Source: Laccaria trichodermophora
Taxonomy: Eukaryota > Basidiomycota > Agaricomycetes > Agaricales > Hydnangiaceae
Length of the DNA stretch: 64,000 bases
NCBI GenBank assembly: GCA_018417955.1
Contig: JACTVC010000002.1
Span: 1 to 64,000, forward strand
Direction: 5' to 3'
This document shows, one piece after another, positions 31,496 to 40,477 of the stretch. The notes beneath the pieces were generated by a model. That model had not been told where the DNA came from, did no database searches, and saw nothing but the letters and a program-made list of their open reading frames with translations. Position numbers and translations under genes: made by a program. The number at the start of each line of letters is the position of its first letter. Position 1 is the stretch's first letter.

Positions 31496-32293
31496 CAAGG
31501 GGGCTCCGGCAATAGAATGCCGGACTGGAACCCGGTTAGTTAGTCCAAGTGTCGGTCTGAAAAAAAAAAATTGGAAGCCTCGACAACACAGGTCACAAAT
31601 CATCGTAGAACGTCGTATCAACTTACCAGGACCCAGCTGGACCTCCAGGCATGTTATTCAGTGTCGTAGAGTTCAAATACCAGTAGTTTTGGCTGTATCT
31701 AAGTACATAAACACGCTTATGCAACCAAAAGTCATCTTATCACAAATCACACAAACAATTTTCAAATCTACGACACGAAAATGGAACCTGCAACACAACC
31801 TCAGGCAAGTAGTAAAGCTTCTGTTTCGCTTGTTCCTCAAGTTCAAGTTGCCATTGCCACAGAAGTTGAACCTGACAATTCCGATGACTTTGGACAATCG
31901 AAACAAAAAAGGATTCCACGACAGGCAGAAATCGACGTGCTCAACGAGTGCCTTTGTGGTCTAGTAGTAGCACCATCGTCAGAGGGTGCCTTGCTGTGTA
32001 AAAAGAATGGCTGTGAAACGCGACGGGTATTTACTATTCAATTCCATCATGTCACACTTGATCTTACTTACATTTTATTATCAGTACCACCTGCAGTGCG
32101 TATCACTTGAGCAGGAACCTTGAAACTGGGTCTGCACAACGTGTGCTCAAGGAAGAGGGAAAAGAAGCCACAGATGATGTAGTATTACCATATTTGGACA
32201 TGTGCCTGATTACGTAGTTAGTTAGTCCACCTAAAGTTGAGGAAAAAAAAAAATTGACCCCGGGTCTTTTTTTTCAATGCCGGAGCCCCCTTG
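31496..32293 (+). mobile_element. hAT-like non-autonomous element, copy 1 (798 bp)
   Basis: Termini CAAGGGGGCTCCGGCA... and ...TGCCGGAGCCCCCTTG are inverted repeats of about 16 bp. GGAATGTG flanks both sides (31488-31495 and 32294-32301), an 8-bp target duplication as made by hAT transposases. Subterminal TTAGTTAGTCC motifs occur at both ends (31536-31549; 32216-32228). The interior encodes one small protein (31781-32123) and no transposase, so mobility needs a source elsewhere. It is the same length and nearly the same sequence as 35799-36596. Confidence 0.88.
31781..32123 (+). CDS. PHD-like zinc-finger fragment carried by the hAT-like element (copy 1)
   Basis: Exon 1 (31781-32026) reads MEPATQPQASSKASVSLV and KRIPRQAEIDVLNECLCG, then GALLCKKNGCETRR. 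A 58-nt intron (GTATTT...ATCAG, 32027-32084) joins exon 2, YHLQCVSLEQEP, which meets TGA at 32121. Beyond the stop the frame continues NWVCTTCAQGRG, so the Cys/His pattern of a PHD-like finger (CxC, CxxxxC, HxxC, CxxC) is complete in DNA but cut short by the stop. CGA to TGA is the simplest change. The last residue before the intron is Arg; the other copy keeps the Trp usual for PHD fingers. Confidence 0.6.
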
Positions 32294-32301
32294 GGAATGT
32301 G

Positions 32302-33542
32302 ACCCATGAGGGAAAAACTCAGGGAATAGAGCTGGATCCCTCTCACTAAGGGATCTTGAGGGAGTTGGAGTCTCGGACTTTTCCTTGCGGTGCGTGTCCA
32401 AACTCCCATATATATGTGCGTGCGACAGTGTAACGGTTAAGGGTCCAAAAATCTCAAGTAAGGTGAAAAGCTAAATAGGCATATGCAGAGTCCTCCAGGC
32501 ACAGTACTGCGCCTGGAGAACTTGCGAGAAACATCCATTGCTGGTATTGATGTCCTGTACATGACTGAGTACTATACTTGATGTATGAGGGAAACCAGGG
32601 ATGCAGGAGGGCGGGTGAACGCAAACGAGAGCTATCCGATAGCAAGCTCGAGTGGGAGTGAAGAAAGAAGAGACAAATCCACCATGGATAAGTCTTAAAT
32701 ATGCAGATCGCCTGCACAGGATCGCTAGTCTCCGAGACTAGGCATCTCAGGGAGAGGAGATGTGTTTTTGTCCCCAGGCACCTGTGTGCCCCGATTAGAC
32801 TATAGTAAAAATATTTTTAAACTCAATTTGAGTTTGAGTGTTTTGGTGTGTTATGCGTTGGCGTCTCCAACACCATCCAACAGTCCGAACTGCTCCTTCA
32901 GCTATGCAAACGATCAACATGGAAAAGAGGTTGTCCTCAACAATGGGACAATGTGGTACGTTGCTGACAACCACAACATCCTAGGCCATCACACTAGCAC
33001 AGGCGCAAGGCTTACAATATCAAGCTCGAATGCGGTGAAATGCGGCGCAGGGGCATCTGCCAGAATCCACCTTTTGTGCCACTAATCTTTGCTATTGGAC
33101 ATCGCTATCTTTCACAATTCCTTGCTGCCCGGGTTGGACATTCTGAGCAAGAACAAGCTCGACAGACGGTCACTCATATTTCCTGTATTCAGACACGACA
33201 ACATTGTCCGCTCAACATTGCTGGCGGCATCCAGGGAATGATGGTCAACTGTTGGTCGAATTTTGAAGGCCCGTCGCCACAGGAACCGCAAACAACTCAG
33301 CCAGCGTAGACGCTCGTCGGATGTAACTCGACGTTTACTTAAACAGTTGTCCACTGATAGTGCTATCCAACTTTTTGTTCTCCCCCCCCCTCTTTAGACC
33401 GTCACCCACTTTCGTTTCCGTCTGTCCATCCTCCTTTCCTTCGTTCTCCCCCTTCTGTTATTCAAGTCGTTGGCTTTTCTTGACCTCCCACTTTCCTTAA
33501 TCGCAGCCAGCCCCCCATCACTCTGAGTCCAGTGCCAGCATC
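32302..33542. other. repeat flank, then start of block II with a doubtful secreted-protein-like frame
   Basis: 32302-32420 continues the flank shared with 27960-28000. From about 32827 block II begins (direct copy at 39757). A frame 32762-33085 reads NCSFSYANDQHGKEVVLNNG and MWYVADNHNILGHH, and is repeated with changes at 39700-40026. Neither copy has a convincing start or splice pattern, so no gene is called. 33360-33540 is C/T-rich upstream sequence of the next gene. Confidence 0.45.
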
Positions 33543-34667
33543 ATGTCCAACTCCAACACCAACACCACCTCCAGCCCATTCACCCCAAAGCTTTTCACGC
33601 CACTCAGCGTCCTCTCAATCCTCATGAGCGCAACCATCATAGGGCTCGCAGTGGTCAACTTTGGCTTCCTCTCAATATGGCTCAACATGTCCATCGCCAT
33701 CCTTACGATCATCTTCCACGTCACCAGCCTCTTCCTTGTGTGGCGCGAGCGGCAACATGCCCTCGCTGAATCCAAACTCACCTTCACGCCATCGCTGACG
33801 TCAGTCAGCAGTACTAGTATTGGGGAGAAAACTCCCCCGTCCATCATCATGGAATACCAGAAAAACCCCCCACAAGAACTCCCCATCGCGAGTTGCGCAA
33901 CAAGCTTCGGGCTCCTTATCTTTCTCCTCGTTGTCTATGCCGTCGCTTTCTTCATTCCGATCAGCATTACGCTTAATGGGGGGGTTAACAGCACGTTACT
34001 GTCCGAGCGTGCAAAGGGGATGACTCGTCCGTGGAATATTCACGTTCAGATTGCTCAACCTGCGATGTTGGGCGCGGAGTCACTTCTTATGGTGGTCATT
34101 GTTGTTTTGTGCGCGATGGCGCGTTGGAAGTTTGGCTTGCAGGAAAGAGAGAAGAGGGATGAGGTGGATTATTTTGGAACGGCAGCTCCTGCGTGTGTCT
34201 TTTTCCTTGTTTTCTCGTCATTCTTGGAGCTCACCGGCGTGCAGGAAGTTGATGTATCCTGTGGTGGTCTAGCTTCCATGCGACACGATGGATGAGCAGT
34301 TCCACGAACGAACTGTTTTACCCAGTGCTGCCGACCTTGTTTCTACTCATCTGTCCGAGTCCCGACTCCCTACCCTATTTCCATGGCTTTCAGTTTCATC
34401 ACACTGCCTGTAGTGGCTTACTTATATTTATCCCCACACCTGCTCAATGCACCCCTTCCGCACTGGAGCTACATATACGTAGTACGCGAAACTTCTCGAC
34501 TTCCACATCCCAATTCTTAGCGACACCTCTGCGTAGTATGTTACGCTAGATATACTCTTACTTTTTCCTGAGGATAGACAGACACCTATTGTATAGCAGA
34601 ATATCACCACCCTTCTTTCCATGACAAAGTCTGCTCCTTGTCTGAATTTTTGAGCGGCCATACAAGC
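32827..34667. repeat. block II, copy 1 (direct duplicate of 39757-41585)
   Basis: About 1.84 kb with high similarity to 39757-41585 through non-coding leader, the membrane-protein gene and its 3' region (GACAAAGTCTGCTCCTTGTC near both ends). The two copies flank the inverted arm 34735-39690. Confidence 0.85.
33543..34295 (+). CDS. four-helix membrane protein, block II copy 1
   Basis: 250 residues from ATG 33543 (MSNSNTNTTSSPFTPKLFTP) with no intron. Hydrophobic helices: LSILMSATIIGLAVVNFGFL, LNMSIAILTIIFHVTSLFLV, SFGLLIFLLVVYAVAFFIPI and AMLGAESLLMVVIVVLCAMA. The loop between helices 2 and 3 is Ser/Thr/Pro-rich (LTSVSSTSIGEKTPPSIIME), and the loop after helix 3 has ITLNGGVNSTLLSERAKGMT followed by RPWNIHVQIAQ. 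I recognise the pattern from uncharacterised basidiomycete integral membrane proteins. The end (VSCGGLASMRHDG) is not hydrophobic and may lie past a missed intron. Near-identical to 40478-41224, differing by substitutions and two residues near the start. Confidence 0.65.
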   Translation: MSNSNTNTTSSPFTPKLFTPLSVLSILMSATIIGLAVVNFGFLSIWLNMSIAILTIIFHVTSLFLVWRERQHALAESKLTFTPSLTSVSSTSIGEKTPPSIIMEYQKNPPQELPIASCATSFGLLIFLLVVYAVAFFIPISITLNGGVNSTLLSERAKGMTRPWNIHVQIAQPAMLGAESLLMVVIVVLCAMARWKFGLQEREKRDEVDYFGTAAPACVFFLVFSSFLELTGVQEVDVSCGGLASMRHDG

Positions 34668-34735
34668 AAACTTTGTACAATGATTTTGAAGGCCGATGGG
34701 GGCACTTACCAAGGATTCGTGGGACTCACAATGTG
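34296..34735. other. 3' part of block II and junction with inverted arm
   Basis: No gene. Block II similarity ends near 34667, and similarity to arm 1 begins near 34735 at the DDSDVE codons, so about 70 bp of junction sequence lies between. Confidence 0.6.
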
Positions 34736-35798
34736 TACCAGACGATAGTGACGTTGAATTTGGACTCAACATGGATGTTGATAGGGATGCTACGCCGACA
34801 CAAACGCACCGGGGCACACTCACCAGCACGAGTCAGTGTCAGTGTCAGTGTCACGTCCTCCCCAAACAACAGTCCCAACCCCGCCTACGCAAACACCGCT
34901 CAAGCATCACACTAGCAGCCTCACCCATGAGCGCTATTCGATCACCAGCTCGTACGGCAGGAGCTGCGCTGCAGTTACAACGACACCTCCCTCCTCCTCC
35001 TGGGGGGTTTGGAGGAGTGCGGAGTCGGAGTCGGAGCCTCGTCCAGGCAGGAGAACTTGCCCTTGGACTTGGCGGGAATGATGTGCGGAATGTGGCTTGT
35101 GAGAGTACGAGTCTTGTAGGGCGGATGAGGAGTGGGAGTGTTGGTGGTCTTTTGAGGTACTTTGTTCTTTCTTTTTCTTTTTTCTTCCACGTAGTGAGTG
35201 GTTTTGCTGATAATGATGACCTGATGCAGACCAAGGCGAGGCGTACGTAAACTCACAGCTCTGTGAAAGGAGACGTCTCGTGACCACATTGTTTACGCGT
35301 ACGCTTTATTTGTTCACTTCCAATCTTTTCTATCTCGTTTTACTTCCGTTATTTACCAGTCTTTATCCTCACGTTGCTAGTCTTTGGTTCCCCTGATTTC
35401 TTTATATACGAAAACTTTATTTCCCCTCACCTCAGTCGTCACTACACTTTGTGTCTGACCCTGAGGTGAGTTTACATCATACATTTCTTACTTTACTTTT
35501 ACTGACTACCTGTATATAGTTCTGTACGTTAACAGGTAGCTAACAATATCAGTCGTCACTACACTTCGTGTCTGACCCTGAGTTCTGTACATTAACAAGC
35601 TCCAGCCATACCTCCCCCTACTGTGCCCCTCCCTGCGTTACCTGTACCTCAAGCGGGACAGTGGATGGCGTTCGCCCCTGCTCCGCAAGCTCAAGTTCAA
35701 GTTCAAGGAGTGCCCCTTGGTCTCAAGGCTAAGACACGCATGAGGGGCCTCTCCATCGTACAGAGTGAGAGGATTGACGAGGAGATGAAGGAGAATTG
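34736..35798 (+). pseudogene. dead copy of the Pro/Ser-rich gene
   Basis: It matches the gene at 26118-26984 from DDSDVE onward and lacks about the first 70 codons. Exon 1 keeps MDVDRDATPTQTHRG to GRMRSGSVGGLLR, and the intron keeps GTACTT...GATGCAG, but exon 2 is split after RRGVRKLTA-type codons by a solo LTR (35262-35597). It resumes with LPALPVPQAGQWMAFAPAPQ and reaches EEMKEN, where the hAT-like element replaces the stop codon. Three independent lesions make it non-functional. Confidence 0.85.
35262..35597. mobile_element. solo LTR, 336 bp, with 5-bp target duplication
   Basis: The insertion is defined by comparison with the intact gene at 26118-26984. Sequence starting TGTGAAAGGAGACG and ending TGTACATTAACA (TG...CA) is flanked by AGCTC at 35257-35261 and 35598-35602, and the intact gene has AGCTC once. 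Near its 3' end it has an internal near-repeat of AGTCGTCACTACACTT(T/C)GTGTCTGACCCTGAG (35430s and 35550s). A 5-bp duplication and TG...CA ends fit an LTR retrotransposon reduced by LTR-LTR recombination; Copia or Gypsy cannot be told. Confidence 0.88.
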
Positions 35799-36596
35799 CA
35801 AGGGGGCTCTGGCATTGAAAAAAAAGACCCGGGGTCGATTTTTTTTTTTCCTCAACTTTAGGTGGACTAACTAACTACGTAATCAGGCACATGTCCAAAT
35901 ATGGTAATACTACATCATCTGCGGCTTCTTTTCCCTCTTCCTTGAGCACACGTTGTGCAGACCCAGTTTCAAGGTTCCTGCTCAAGTGATACACACTGCA
36001 GGTGGTACTGATAATAAAATGTAAGTAAGATCAAGTGTGACATGATGGAATTGAATAGTAAATACCCATCGTGTTTCACAGCCATTCTTTTTACACAGCA
36101 AGGCACCCTCCGACGATGGTGCTACTACTAGACCACAAAGGCACTCGTTGAGCACGTCGATTTCTGCCTGTCGCGGAATCCTTTTTCGTTTCGATCGTCC
36201 AAAGTCATCGGAATTGTCAGGTTCAACTTCTGTGGCAATGGCAACTTGAACTTGAGGAACAAGCGAAACAGAAGCTTTACTACTTGCCTGAGGTTGTGTC
36301 GCAGGTTCCATTTTCGTGTCGTAGATTTGAAAATTGTTTGTGTGATTTGTGATAAGATGACTTTTGGTTGCATAAGTGTGTTTATGTACTTAGATACAGC
36401 CAAAACTACTGGTATTTGAACTCTACGACACTGAATAACATGCCTGGAGGTCCAGCTGGGTCCTGGTAAGTTGATACGACGTTCTACGATGATTTGTGAC
36501 CTGTGTTGTCGAGGCTTCCAATTTTTTTTTTTCGGACCGACACTTGGACTAACTAACCGGGTTCCAGTCCGGCATTCTATTGCCGGAGCCCCCTTG
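35799..36596 (-). mobile_element. hAT-like non-autonomous element, copy 2 (798 bp)
   Basis: Inverted relative to copy 1 and of identical length, with the same 16-bp terminal repeats. The target duplication is GAGAATTG (35791-35798 and 36597-36604). In the intact paralogue the site reads GAGAACTGA, so the insertion hit the stop codon of the Pro/Ser-rich pseudogene. It contains the same zinc-finger frame (36311-35969) with the same TGA. Confidence 0.9.
35969..36311 (-). CDS. PHD-like zinc-finger fragment carried by the hAT-like element (copy 2)
   Basis: Exon 1 36311-36066, intron 58 nt, exon 2 36007-35969, the same structure as copy 1. It keeps GCETRW|YHLQC with the conserved Trp, and differs by Arg for Gln at FGRSKRKR and by Cys for Arg further on in the intron frame. 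The premature TGA before NWVCTTC is shared with copy 1, so it predates the split of the two copies. A truncated product of about 94 residues would lack the last Cys pair. Confidence 0.6.
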
Positions 36597-36604
36597 GAGA
36601 ATTG

Positions 36605-37094
36605 ATGGGCGAGTATATCTATCAAAAATCAATGTCTGTATACATTCCCATCCTTCACCCCATCTCGTTCTCGCACATGGCTATCGACATGCTTTGCTCT
36701 ATACATACCTTCCACTCATCCATTCTTCTTCATGTATTATCCTCATATCCATCCGCTCATACCCTCCCTTCCGCCCTTCCTATCCCATCCTTTCTCATTC
36801 CGTCTCTTCTGCACCTCTACTCCCCCTCCCACCTACCCACTTATGATGACCCACGTACACCCCTTGGCCTCCATATAATCACAGCTACATGAAGTACTAC
36901 GTACCGCGCATATACCCAAGTATCTAGAATTTTATACAAGCGGGGGGTTCCCGATTTGAGGAGGTGGTCTGGGACTCCTCCAAAACTTTTACTTTGTGTG
37001 AATTCAGGATGCATGTTGACCAGGAATTCAATTGTATTGGGTATTGACAAAGAGTAAGTAACTTCTGTAGCGAATATTTACAATACGGTATTTT
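36605..37094. other. arm 2 intergenic, matches 25659-26117 inverted
   Basis: Pyrimidine-rich stretch 36640-36840 (reverse of the purine-rich stretch at 25900-26000), then the TTCTAGATACTTGGGTATATGCGCGGTACGTAG region shared with 25800-25840. No gene. Confidence 0.6.
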
Positions 37095-37172
37095 GGCCGA
37101 CTCAGTTGGTTAGAGCGTCGAGCTATAAGTATATTAACTCGAAGGTCTTGGGTTCAATCCCCAAGTTGGCCA
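37095..37172 (+). pseudogene. tRNA-Ile pseudogene in arm 2
   Basis: Acceptor GGCCGAC/GTTGGCC and the T arm are intact, but it lacks the TAGC bases of the 5' D stem (as 25274-25341 does), and the anticodon loop is 15 bases (CTATAAGTATATTAA). An intron cannot explain it because the D arm is also broken. Confidence 0.75.
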
Positions 37173-37530
37173 GTAGAGGGACAATTGAGCTCTTTTGCAT
37201 CTCTTATGCATTTCCGCCGTATGGAAAAAAGGTAGCATATACGAAGCCGAACCTAGAGTTTTTAGTACGGGGAGCGTGCGCTCTGATTAGTAAGGTATTG
37301 TATACAAGGCTTGAATTTTACATAATTAGTACTCATTGCAGCATAGGAAGAAGTTTCAAGTAAGTAAGTACCACATGTGTATGTATAATATGACGAGCGA
37401 CCCTCAATATTTGAATCATGATATCCATAAATGTAGTGCACGCCCCATATTATAGCCGCCGTTACCAAAGGCGCTGTCCTGGAGTAAATAGTAAATCGAT
37501 ATCGAGTCAAATCAACCTGTCGGGCTATTA
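37173..37530. other. arm 2 intergenic
   Basis: No gene. It contains the TATACAGCG-type flank of the tRNA unit and the 3' flank of the membrane gene. Confidence 0.55.
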
Positions 37531-39488
37531 TCAATCCCCCTCCCCAAGAGACTTTCTGGAGACGTTTGGCCTTCGGTGTTCCCTAAGAATTCTCTGAGTT
37601 GCGGTTGCGGTTACGTCCGCCCGTTCACCATCGCTTCTGCTATCACTCGTACTGCCTCTCCCTGCCTGCGCCTCGTTCGCCCCTTCGCTCCGACCGGAAC
37701 CGCTGGCAGGATACCTCGGCGGCAATTCGACGATGCGCGTACCATCCTCGTGGTAGATAGTCACAGGCGGAGCCTGGCTATCATGGTGAACGACGTAGAT
37801 TTGGTTTTGCGCACCAAAGGAAGAGTTGTCAGAGGATAGCGTACGACCAGTCGCGCCGGAAAGGGGTGAAGTCGATTGACGGCTGAGAGGCTCTTCTTTC
37901 CCAGGCATTATGAAGGGCTCGATGTTGTAAGTCGGTAATCGGTTGGCAGTTCCCAGCAAATTGTTCTGAAGACCACTCAAAGCCGTCGAAGGTCTAGACG
38001 TTTGCTGTGTTGACAAGGCTCCTGGGCTGGTGGGAGGGTCGTACAGGGCTCGATCCACATATCTTTTCTTGAAAAGACGGCGGCGCCACTGGCAGAATAG
38101 TACGATGACCAGTATAAGAAGCCCAAGTCCTAGTCCACCAGCACCCGCACCAATGGCGATAACCGATTTGACCATGTGGGGGCTATTTATTGATTCTGAG
38201 AAAAAATATAGTGAAAAAGATCGGCCCACTTACCTCATCGCTTGAGCTGTACCACCCGAAAGACAGGCAGTGTTAGGCCCAGAGCCGCTGTGTAAAAGTC
38301 CGTTGGCCCACATATTACCGGCGGAATCGACGACACTTATAAAAAACGGCATCGCCCATGACAGTGTAACCGTCCAATTGATGCTCTTCATATCCGAGCT
38401 CGTGATGTTGTATGGAGGCTGAAGGGAAGGAGCAACCTGCGCAATATCATGAGTTATGGGCTGATGCGAACGACGTCAAGGAAGTCGAGAGCGTACCGTA
38501 AGAGTGTATGGGGGAGTTCCGTTCTTGGGGGTAAGAGAAATATCAGAACACTTGGACAGGGGAATCAGCAATTAGGGATTACGGATATGATGGACTAAAA
38601 CTAACTTGTTCAATCCATCCATACCTCGACATTGGGCCGTTATTGACTTGAGCATCGACAGAAAGAAGGGGTGGCAAGGTAACGTTTGCGCAGGTAGGTT
38701 CAGTAGTGGGGGAAGTAACTGTATATGTTGCTTGACACCCGCCCGTGTGCCCGTTTTTATCAAACTATTCAAGGTTTATAAATCGGTAGACGACAGTCGA
38801 TATTGGAGTTTACCCACCATGCATATTTCATACTATGTCACCCCAGAGGTCAGTCCTATATCGAGCTTGAAAGTGCAGATTGAAAGCGCTTACCAAAGTC
38901 CCGGGGGGAAAAGGAACAGCCCAGTCCTAACACAAGTCATCGTTCAGGAAAATTCATCATTGCCCGATAGAAACCTACGTAGATTAGAACGTCACCGACG
39001 GGAATGATGATCGGAGTGAGGTAAAGCCTGGAATTGTGAGGTGAGGAAGGTGATACAAGGCGACTGCTCATTCACTGACGATGTGTAGACTTGGAGGTAA
39101 TAAGGACCAAAAGGATCTGGACTGAGAAGATATGCAGTGATTGTAAGCAACCGGAGAGAAGAAACAAACCCTGTGGCAGCACCTCGCCCCCAAACAATGT
39201 GGATTTTCTCGCATTGAGCTAAGAATGCAAAGGATTGAGCGAACACCGGCGAAATCGTCACAAGGACAAAGGCAGACCTGTGACTGGGACTGGGTACGGT
39301 TGGCCAGGTGGATTCCAATCAAAAAAGAAGGACTATTGAGCAATCAGATAACCCGGTGTCCCCCTACTATAAATTCGATAACGCGCCAGCGGTATGTTAG
39401 GTGTGATCACACCCTGCCCCAGGACAACGCTTGTCAATACCCAGAACACTACCTTCACCCAACGCCGGCCGTATGCATAAATGGCCAT
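37531..39488 (-). CDS. single-pass membrane protein, family member 3 (inverted copy)
   Basis: Inverted duplicate of the gene at 22831-24770. ATG 39488 encodes MAIYAYGRRWVKVVFWVLTS. The same exon series follows (SFFFDWNPPGQPYPVPVT, QCEKIHIVWGRGAATG, PDPFGPYYLQVYTS, TPIIIPVGDVLIY, DWAVPFPPGTL and so on), with intact GT-AG sites where I checked. The helix GGLGLGLLILVIVLFC is followed by QWRRRLFKKR; the tail keeps QAPPVTIYHEDG, IVELPPRY and a VSRKSLGEGD end. Compared with its partner the tail has small insertions (ALYDPPTSPG; SRPSTALSGL). Both copies appear intact, so both may be expressed. Upstream sequence is also duplicated, so the promoters should be similar. Confidence 0.75.
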
Positions 39489-40477
39489 TAGTCGCGATGA
39501 GGCTAAGGGGAGAAGAACGAAAGGATTGGCAAAGAGTGGTATTGAAAGGACCCGGGAGATAACCAAGAGATAACGAGCGCCTTTGCCAAGCAAACCGAGC
39601 TTCAGTATTCACATTGCCTCGCGGCCGCTGCCTCGACCCCTGGTGCTCAGCTGATACGGACGAGGGCTCCGGATTCCCATATCTAATGTTTGAAGGTGTA
39701 TGAGTGTTCAACGTTTAACGCCAAGTGAGCCTGGGTTGAGCCTGGGAGCTAGGCTTTTTGAGTTTGAGTGTTTTGGTGTGTTATGCATGGGACCATCCAA
39801 CGGTCCGAACTGCTCCTTCAGCTACGCAAACGATCAACACGGAAAAGAGGTTGTCCTCGACAATGGGACGATGTGGTACGTTGCTGACAACCACAACATC
39901 CTAGGCCATCATACTACCACAGGCGCAAGGCTTACGATCCAAACACAACCTTCATTGGTATCAAGCTTAAATGCGGTGAAATGCGGCGCAGGGCCATCTG
40001 CCAGAATCCCCCTTTTGTGCCGCTGATCTCTGAACGTCGCTATCTTTCGGTTTGACAATGTGAGTAAGAAAAATTCATTAAAATGCCGACAGACGGTCAC
40101 TCATACTCCCTTCAATCAAAGACGACAACATCGTCCGCTCAACATTGCTGGCGGCATCCAGGGAATGATGGTCAACTGTTGGTCGACTTTCGAAGGCCCG
40201 TCGCCACAGGAACCGCAAACAACTCAGCCAGCGTAGACGCTCGTCGGATGTAACTCGACGTTTACTTAATCAGTTGTCCACTGATAGTGCTATCCAACTT
40301 TTTTGTTCTCCCCCCCCTCTTTAGACCGTCATCCACTTTCGTTTCCGTCTGTCCATCCTCCTTTCCTTCGTTCTCCCCCTTCTGTTCTTCAAGTCGTCGG
40401 CTTTTCTCGACCTCCCACTTTCCTTAATCACAGCCAGCCCCCCACATCCGAGTCACTCCAAGTCCATTGCCAACATC
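39489..40477. other. junction of arm 2 with block II copy 2
   Basis: To about 39690 it is arm 2 upstream sequence, and from about 39757 block II. The frame 39700-40026 (MSVQRLTPSEPG ... NCSFSYANDQHG) repeats the doubtful frame at 32762-33085 and begins across the junction. No gene is called. Confidence 0.5.

Larger units (their letters stand above)
34735..39690. repeat. segmental duplication arm 2 (inverted partner 22620-26830)
   Basis: Reverse-complement counterpart of arm 1 with two later insertions (solo LTR 35262-35597; hAT-like element 35799-36596) and only one tRNA-like copy. Arm 2 starts inside the Pro/Ser-rich gene and extends past the start of the membrane gene. Confidence 0.85.

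Noticed and set aside
32762..33085. Secreted protein in block II (YANDQHGKEVVLNNG...)
   Set aside because: The frame is duplicated only as part of the block; neither copy has a convincing start, signal peptide or consistent end. It was kept as a note instead of a gene.
37095..37172. Intron-containing tRNA-Ile(TAT)
   Set aside because: The loop does not give a proper TAT anticodon position, and the 5' D stem is missing.
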